Positions 6,999-10,381 of a DNA stretch of 10,381 nucleotides are shown here, piece after piece (the stretch's first letter is position 1; each line of letters begins with the position of its first letter). The stretch comes from a bacterium (lineage in GTDB: Bacteria > Joyebacterota > Joyebacteria > Joyebacterales > Joyebacteraceae). The stretch spans positions 1 through 10,381 of the forward strand of contig JAPEKQ010000037.1 of NCBI GenBank assembly GCA_029990205.1, written 5' to 3'. Made by a program: the position numbers and the translations under genes. Under the pieces are notes generated by a model. It was not told where the DNA came from, did no database searches, and saw nothing but the letters and a program-made list of their open reading frames with translations.

Positions 6999-7754
6999 AT
7001 GTCCGTTGACCTCGAGAAGATCCTGCGACCTATCGATCACGATCTACCCCCGTTCCCACCGAAGTACATGACCATCGCCAGCGGCGACGAGATGGTCGTC
7101 CGTCAGGTGACGCGGGACGAGATACCCGACATCCTTGTCCACGTGGCTCCCCTCATCTCCGTGGAGAGGGACTTCTATGACGTCGTCGCGGCGCGTGTCT
7201 ACGCCGAGCTGCTGGCGTACTACCGTCACCGCATGCAGGACGAGTACGTGCTCGTGGCCCAGATAGACGGAGAACTCTGCGCGGTCGTCAACGGCCGTCA
7301 GGTCGATGAGAAGCGCGGCATGTCGCTCCACACGCTGGCGCTCCGCCGCGGGCTCCGCATCGGCGCGCACGCCTTCGCGACCAAGATGGAGTACCACATG
7401 GACGTTCTCGGTCACGAGGAGGTCCTCATCGTCGCCGAGTCCCCGATCGGGTTCCGGCGCTGGATGATCGAGTACAACCTCGAGAAGCGCTTCGAAATCC
7501 CGCACGAGCTCGGCGGTCCGCCCTCGTACGCGCTCACCAGGGAGATCTTCGAGAAGGCTCGCGGGACGCTCGTTATCGGGCGGCGCCCGGTGCCCGACTC
7601 GCTCATTGCGAAGGCCGAGGCGGCGATCCTTCCGCCGTCCGATCCGCCGAGGCCGCCGGACGATCTTCTGGCCGCGACCCGTTCCAAGTACGACCCGACC
7701 GGGACGGCGCTGATCCTTCAGCGCTGGAAGCAGGAAGCGAAGGTGAGCAAATGA
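6999..7754 (+). CDS. Putative GNAT-like (N-acyltransferase fold) protein, first gene of the thiolase-DUF35 unit
   Basis: A 251-residue soluble protein that I do not recognise as a named family. The central part resembles a GNAT core: VLVAQIDGELCAVV (84-97) as paired beta strands, RRGLRIGAHAF (116-126) resembling the acyl-CoA pyrophosphate loop R-G-x-x-x-G-A, then helix ATKMEYHMDVLG and strand EEVLIVAES (140-148), then RRWMIEYNLEKRFEIPHELGG (153-173). Residues 1-30 and the Pro-rich segment 211-222 (PPSDPPRPP) are probably flexible. GNAT proteins transfer acyl groups from acyl-CoA, and an acyl-ACP-dependent synthase is also possible. The start ATG 6999 has GGAGGAG at 6985-6991. The stop overlaps the thiolase start (ATGA), so it is coupled to an acyl-CoA-binding protein and is likely to act on the same intermediate. 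GNAT membership is inference from pattern, not proven. Confidence 0.6.
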   Translation: MSVDLEKILRPIDHDLPPFPPKYMTIASGDEMVVRQVTRDEIPDILVHVAPLISVERDFYDVVAARVYAELLAYYRHRMQDEYVLVAQIDGELCAVVNGRQVDEKRGMSLHTLALRRGLRIGAHAFATKMEYHMDVLGHEEVLIVAESPIGFRRWMIEYNLEKRFEIPHELGGPPSYALTREIFEKARGTLVIGRRPVPDSLIAKAEAAILPPSDPPRPPDDLLAATRSKYDPTGTALILQRWKQEAKVSK

Positions 7755-8926
7755 GAGACGTCTACGTCATCGGAGTCGGGATCACATCGTTCACGCGTCT
7801 CGAGTTCCCGCTCTCCGAGATAGCAGCATATCCCGTGATGATGGCCTTGAAGGACGCGGGGATCAAAGAGGTCGACCACCTCTACGTCGCGAACATGGGG
7901 AGCGGTCGTGTGAACCATCAGACGGGGCTCGCGAGCGCCGTCGTCGACACGCTCAGCCTGACGCCCGCAGGCGCCGAGGTCGTGGAGAACGGTCCGGCCT
8001 CGGGCGCATCCGCGGTCAAGACGGGGTTCATGGCGGTCGCATCCGGCGTGCACGACGTGGTCGCCGTGACGGGCGTCGAGAGAATGCGAGAGGTCAACAG
8101 TCTCGAGGCCACCGAGTTCGTGGCGACGCTCACGCACCCGCTCGGTGAGTACATCTACGGCGTCACGCTTCCGTCGCTGGCTGGGATGTTCACGCGCCTC
8201 TACATGGAGAAGTACGGTGTGACGTCGCGCCACCTGGCGATGGTCGCCGTGAAGAACCAGGACAACGCGCTCCTCAACGAGTTCGCGCACATCCAGCAGA
8301 AGATCACGGTCGAGGGCATTCTCGATTCGCCCGAGGCGATGACGAACAACCCGTTCGTTGCCGATCCGCTCAGGTTCTTCGACTGCTGTCCGGTCTCGGA
8401 CGGTGGCGCGAGCGTGATCCTCGCGACCCGCGAGGTCGCGGAGAAGCTCGGGAAGCCGCTGGTCAAGCTCGCCGGCGTCGGGCAGGCGACGGACACGCAC
8501 TGCGTCTCCGAACGCGAGGAGCCGACGGACCTTCTGGCGGTCCGGCGCGCCGCCGCTCAGTCTTTCGAGATGGCGGGCGTCACTCCGGCCGACGTCGACG
8601 TGGCCGAGCTCCACGACGCCTTCACGATCCTCGAGATCGTCGAGAGCGAAGAGGTTGGCTTCTTCAAGAAGGGCGAGGGCCATCTGGCGCTCGAGCGCGG
8701 CGAAACGCAGATCGGCGGCAAGCTCCCGATCAACCCGTCGGGCGGTCTCAAGGGACGCGGACATCCCGTCGGCGCCACCGGCGTGGCGCAGGCCTACGAG
8801 ATCGTGCTCCAGCTTCGGGGCGAGGCCGGCAAGCGCCAGGTCGACAGTCCGAAGGTCGGGTTCACGTGCAACTTCGGCGGCTTTGGCAACAACGTCGTCT
8901 GTCTCACATTCACGAGGGAGAACTGA
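7751..8926 (+). CDS. Thiolase-superfamily protein (SCP2/archaeal type) lacking the nucleophilic cysteine
   Basis: A 391-residue protein with a complete thiolase fold. It opens with RDVYVIGVGITSF and has VENGPASGASAVKTG (78-92), DCCPVSDGGAS (residues 213 onward), ELHDAF with His288, GGLKGRGHPVGATG with catalytic-type His338, and CNFGGFGNNVV starting at Cys373. It is closest in pattern to the thiolases that pair with DUF35 proteins (acetyl-CoA acetyltransferase, SCP-x and lipid-transfer types). In these the nucleophile sits in A-C-A-S-G; here the codon at 7994-7996 is CCG, giving G-P-A-S-G with Pro82. Classical Claisen chemistry through a Cys-acyl intermediate is therefore unlikely. Some thiolase-fold proteins without this Cys, such as Ltp2 with a DUF35 partner, are steroid-CoA retro-aldolases. 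That precedent fits but the substrate is unknown. The start overlaps the upstream stop (ATGA), with GGTGAG just upstream, and the DUF35 gene follows after 2 bases. Confidence 0.88.
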   Translation: MRDVYVIGVGITSFTRLEFPLSEIAAYPVMMALKDAGIKEVDHLYVANMGSGRVNHQTGLASAVVDTLSLTPAGAEVVENGPASGASAVKTGFMAVASGVHDVVAVTGVERMREVNSLEATEFVATLTHPLGEYIYGVTLPSLAGMFTRLYMEKYGVTSRHLAMVAVKNQDNALLNEFAHIQQKITVEGILDSPEAMTNNPFVADPLRFFDCCPVSDGGASVILATREVAEKLGKPLVKLAGVGQATDTHCVSEREEPTDLLAVRRAAAQSFEMAGVTPADVDVAELHDAFTILEIVESEEVGFFKKGEGHLALERGETQIGGKLPINPSGGLKGRGHPVGATGVAQAYEIVLQLRGEAGKRQVDSPKVGFTCNFGGFGNNVVCLTFTREN

Positions 8927-8928
8927 CG

Positions 8929-9276
8929 ATGGCACGAGACATCTATGCGTACCGGTGCAGGAAGTGCGGGCACCTTCACTATCCGTACCGGATGGTGTGC
9001 GCGAACTGCGGAGAGAACGAGCACAACGAGTTTGATCCCGAGGCGCTTCCGAAGACAGGCACGCTCCTCGCGTTCACGAGGCTCTACGCGCTTCCGGGCG
9101 ACTTCGACGTCCCGACACTGGGACTCGGGATCGTTGAACTCGAGAACGGGATCCGTGTCACGGGACAGCTCGACATCGACGAGCCGGCGGCCGGGATGAA
9201 GGTGAAGGGGAGTGTCGAGGTCGTGCGTCAGGAGGAGTACGAGAAGTACTACGGGATGATCTTCTCACAGGCCTAG
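8929..9276 (+). CDS. DUF35 / OB-fold protein with rubredoxin-like zinc ribbon, thiolase partner
   Basis: A 115-residue protein with two parts. The N-terminal zinc ribbon has Cys10-x2-Cys13 and Cys24-x2-Cys27 (YRCRKCG ... MVCANCG). The OB-fold follows at about 40-105, with the family-typical GTLLAFTRLYALPGDF, LGLGIVELENGIRVTGQL and AGMKVKG. DUF35 proteins bind acyl-CoA and bridge or complement thiolase-fold enzymes; examples are the archaeal thiolase/HMG-CoA synthase complex and the Ltp2 aldolase complex. The start is the ATG at 8929, chosen because GAGGGAG at 8914-8920 precedes it and it lies 2 bases after the thiolase stop. The frame is open further upstream, but only inside the thiolase gene. 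The tight spacing and the known pairing make a heteromeric complex with the upstream protein likely. No HMG-CoA synthase gene is seen nearby. Confidence 0.88.
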   Translation: MARDIYAYRCRKCGHLHYPYRMVCANCGENEHNEFDPEALPKTGTLLAFTRLYALPGDFDVPTLGLGIVELENGIRVTGQLDIDEPAAGMKVKGSVEVVRQEEYEKYYGMIFSQA

Positions 9277-9282
9277 ACGGCC

Positions 9283-9303
9283 GTCCGCCCGGCCGGGGCG
9301 GAC
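9283..9303 (+). other. GC hairpin between the DUF35 and DUF2877 genes
   Basis: GTCCGCCC (9283-9290), loop GGCCG, and GGGCGGAC (9296-9303) form a perfect 8-pair stem. No T run follows, so it is not a standard rho-independent terminator. It fills much of the 57-base gap, and could attenuate read-through or protect the upstream mRNA end. Confidence 0.5.
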
Positions 9304-9333
9304 CCGGAGCCGGCCTCAGCTCGAAGAGGTACG

Positions 9334-10314
9334 ATGGCGTCAGACGCGAGAGCGATCGAGATCCTGAGTTTCGGTGACCTTGTGCAGACCGGGTCATACG
9401 GTGTGCACTCGCGCTTCCGGCGCGTCGTCAATATGACCGGCGGCGCGCGGTTCGTCTCACTCGTCTCGCCCGACGTGGACGCCGGGCCTCTGAACATCGT
9501 CGTGCGCGGGTTGGTTCCCGCGAGCGTGCGGCGTCTCCACGTCGATGCCGGCGCGATCAACGCCGGTGGAGTCGATGCCGACGGGACGCGGCGGACGCGC
9601 GCGGCGACTCGCGGTCTCGCGATCACCCTCGACGGCGCCAGGATCGACGCCGGCGCCGACCGCGTCTACGATTCCACGCTCCACCCTGCGATCCACGATC
9701 ACACCCGCTTCCGTAGCAACCTGCTCGCGTTCGGTGCAGCTCTTGCCGAGCTCGCTCCGGAGAAGAGCCTCGCGTTCCTGCTCGACCCTGACAGAGTCGC
9801 CGGGTTCAGACCCGGTTTCGAGCGCGGAGTCGCCGAACACATCGGACATTGCGTGCGAGACATCCTCTTCGGCGACACGCTCCGCGGCGTGTCGCGGCTC
9901 AAGGGCTGCGGGTTCGGCCTGACGCCGTCGGGCGACGACTTCATCGCGGGACTTCTTATTGCCACGCACATTCCCGATGGGGCACGTTCTGGGGCGGCAA
10001 CGGAGCTCCGAGCGCGCATCCTGGCATCCGCGCGTACCACGAACACCCTGTCCGATTCGTTCCTCGATCTCGCCGCGCGCGGTCGTGTCACTCGGGGCAT
10101 GCAGGAACTCGCCGTTTCGCTGTCCCTGGGAACACCGCACGACGTGACGCGGTGCGCCCGACATCTTGTCTCGATCGGCGCCACATCCGGTGTGGATACC
10201 GGGGTCGGTCTCTATCTGACACTTCGCTCCGGGCTCGGCCGCTCCGCGCGTGCTGCGCGGAGGTTGGCCGGTGGCCCGCATGAGCTCCACGCCGGGGAGG
10301 CGCAATGGTCGTAG
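9334..10314 (+). CDS. DUF2877 domain protein (AllH/YlbF-like)
   Basis: A 326-residue soluble protein recognised by the DUF2877 signature GCGFGLTPSGDDFIAGLL (residues 191-208), the conserved G-L-G-x-G-L-T-P-S-G-D-D-F-x-x-G motif of that family. Upstream of it are a beta-rich N-terminal half (SVRRLHVDAGAINAG) and FRSNLLAFGAAL. DUF2877 genes sit beside fdrA and DUF1116 genes; in E. coli the matching genes (ylbF, fdrA, ylbE) lie in the allantoin region and have recently been linked to oxamate carbamoyltransferase activity. The molecular role of DUF2877 itself is not clear from the sequence. The start ATG at 9334 has GAAGAGG at 9323-9329. The gene overlaps the next start by 10 bases, and that next gene is fdrA, which strongly supports the assignment. 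It lies 57 bases after DUF35, with a hairpin between, so it may be co-transcribed with the thiolase cassette. Confidence 0.83.
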   Translation: MASDARAIEILSFGDLVQTGSYGVHSRFRRVVNMTGGARFVSLVSPDVDAGPLNIVVRGLVPASVRRLHVDAGAINAGGVDADGTRRTRAATRGLAITLDGARIDAGADRVYDSTLHPAIHDHTRFRSNLLAFGAALAELAPEKSLAFLLDPDRVAGFRPGFERGVAEHIGHCVRDILFGDTLRGVSRLKGCGFGLTPSGDDFIAGLLIATHIPDGARSGAATELRARILASARTTNTLSDSFLDLAARGRVTRGMQELAVSLSLGTPHDVTRCARHLVSIGATSGVDTGVGLYLTLRSGLGRSARAARRLAGGPHELHAGEAQWS

Positions 10315-10381
10315 TGGGACGGATCAGAAAGGGCGCGTACTTCGACTCGGTCACGCTGATGAATGTCGCGCGCGAGCTCTC
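10305..10381 (+). CDS. fdrA: FdrA family protein, N-terminal fragment (runs off the right edge)
   Basis: Only 25 complete codons are present. They read MVVVGRIRKGAYFDSVTLM followed by NVAREL. The block K-G-x-Y-x-D-S-V-x-L-M is the characteristic N-terminus of FdrA, whose remainder resembles succinyl-CoA synthetase alpha subunits (CoA-binding/ATP-grasp-related fold). The ATG at 10305 is preceded by GGAGG at 10296-10300 and overlaps the DUF2877 stop by 10 bases, typical of the tight fdrA clusters. FdrA is reported as part of the oxamate carbamoyltransferase system with DUF1116 and DUF2877 partners. The identification rests on a short stretch plus the neighbour. Confidence 0.78.
   Translation, partial: MVVVGRIRKGAYFDSVTLMNVAREL

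Noticed and set aside
7718-8935. A 405-codon open frame on the minus strand opposite the thiolase
   Set aside because: Charged, low-complexity composition and no motif; it mirrors the thiolase gene, which is unmistakable.

Overview
The window is bacterial, GC-rich and densely coded, with short gaps and several ATGA-type overlaps. Nothing in it is a taxonomic marker. The gene mix (two-subunit iron-sulfur fumarase, separate Na/Pi transporter and PhoU-like protein, thiolase with a DUF35 partner, FdrA/DUF2877) would fit a free-living, probably anaerobic or facultative lineage, but the phylum cannot be fixed from this sequence. No RNA gene, mobile element, CRISPR array or phage gene was seen.

Left part, plus strand (1-3119): the 3' end of a GlcD/D-lactate-dehydrogenase-type FAD-linked oxidase, a FemAB/CelD-like (BioF2-type) GNAT acyltransferase, and a Wzx-like polysaccharide flippase. 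The last two overlap by one base and look like part of a cell-surface polysaccharide locus. Minus strand (3125-5041): a two-gene phosphate unit, a Na+/phosphate cotransporter followed by a PhoU-like protein. It is driven by a near-consensus promoter at 5087-5114 and probably ends at a hairpin that lies inside the 3' end of the convergent flippase gene.

Middle (5259-6888): a complete transcription unit for class I (4Fe-4S) fumarate hydratase. It has a textbook promoter, a strong ribosome binding site, alpha and beta subunit genes overlapping by 8 bases, and a rho-independent terminator.

Right part (6898-10381): a new unit starts at a moderate promoter. It reads through a GNAT-like protein, a thiolase-superfamily protein, a DUF35 zinc-ribbon/OB-fold protein, then (after a 57-base gap with a GC hairpin) a DUF2877 protein and the first 25 codons of fdrA, which runs off the window. 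The thiolase-like protein has Pro where thiolases carry the catalytic Cys, so it is unlikely to be an ordinary thiolase. The DUF2877/FdrA pair belongs to the group recently linked to oxamate carbamoyl transfer. The GNAT/thiolase/DUF35 cassette is the best candidate here for an undescribed acyl-CoA-handling system.
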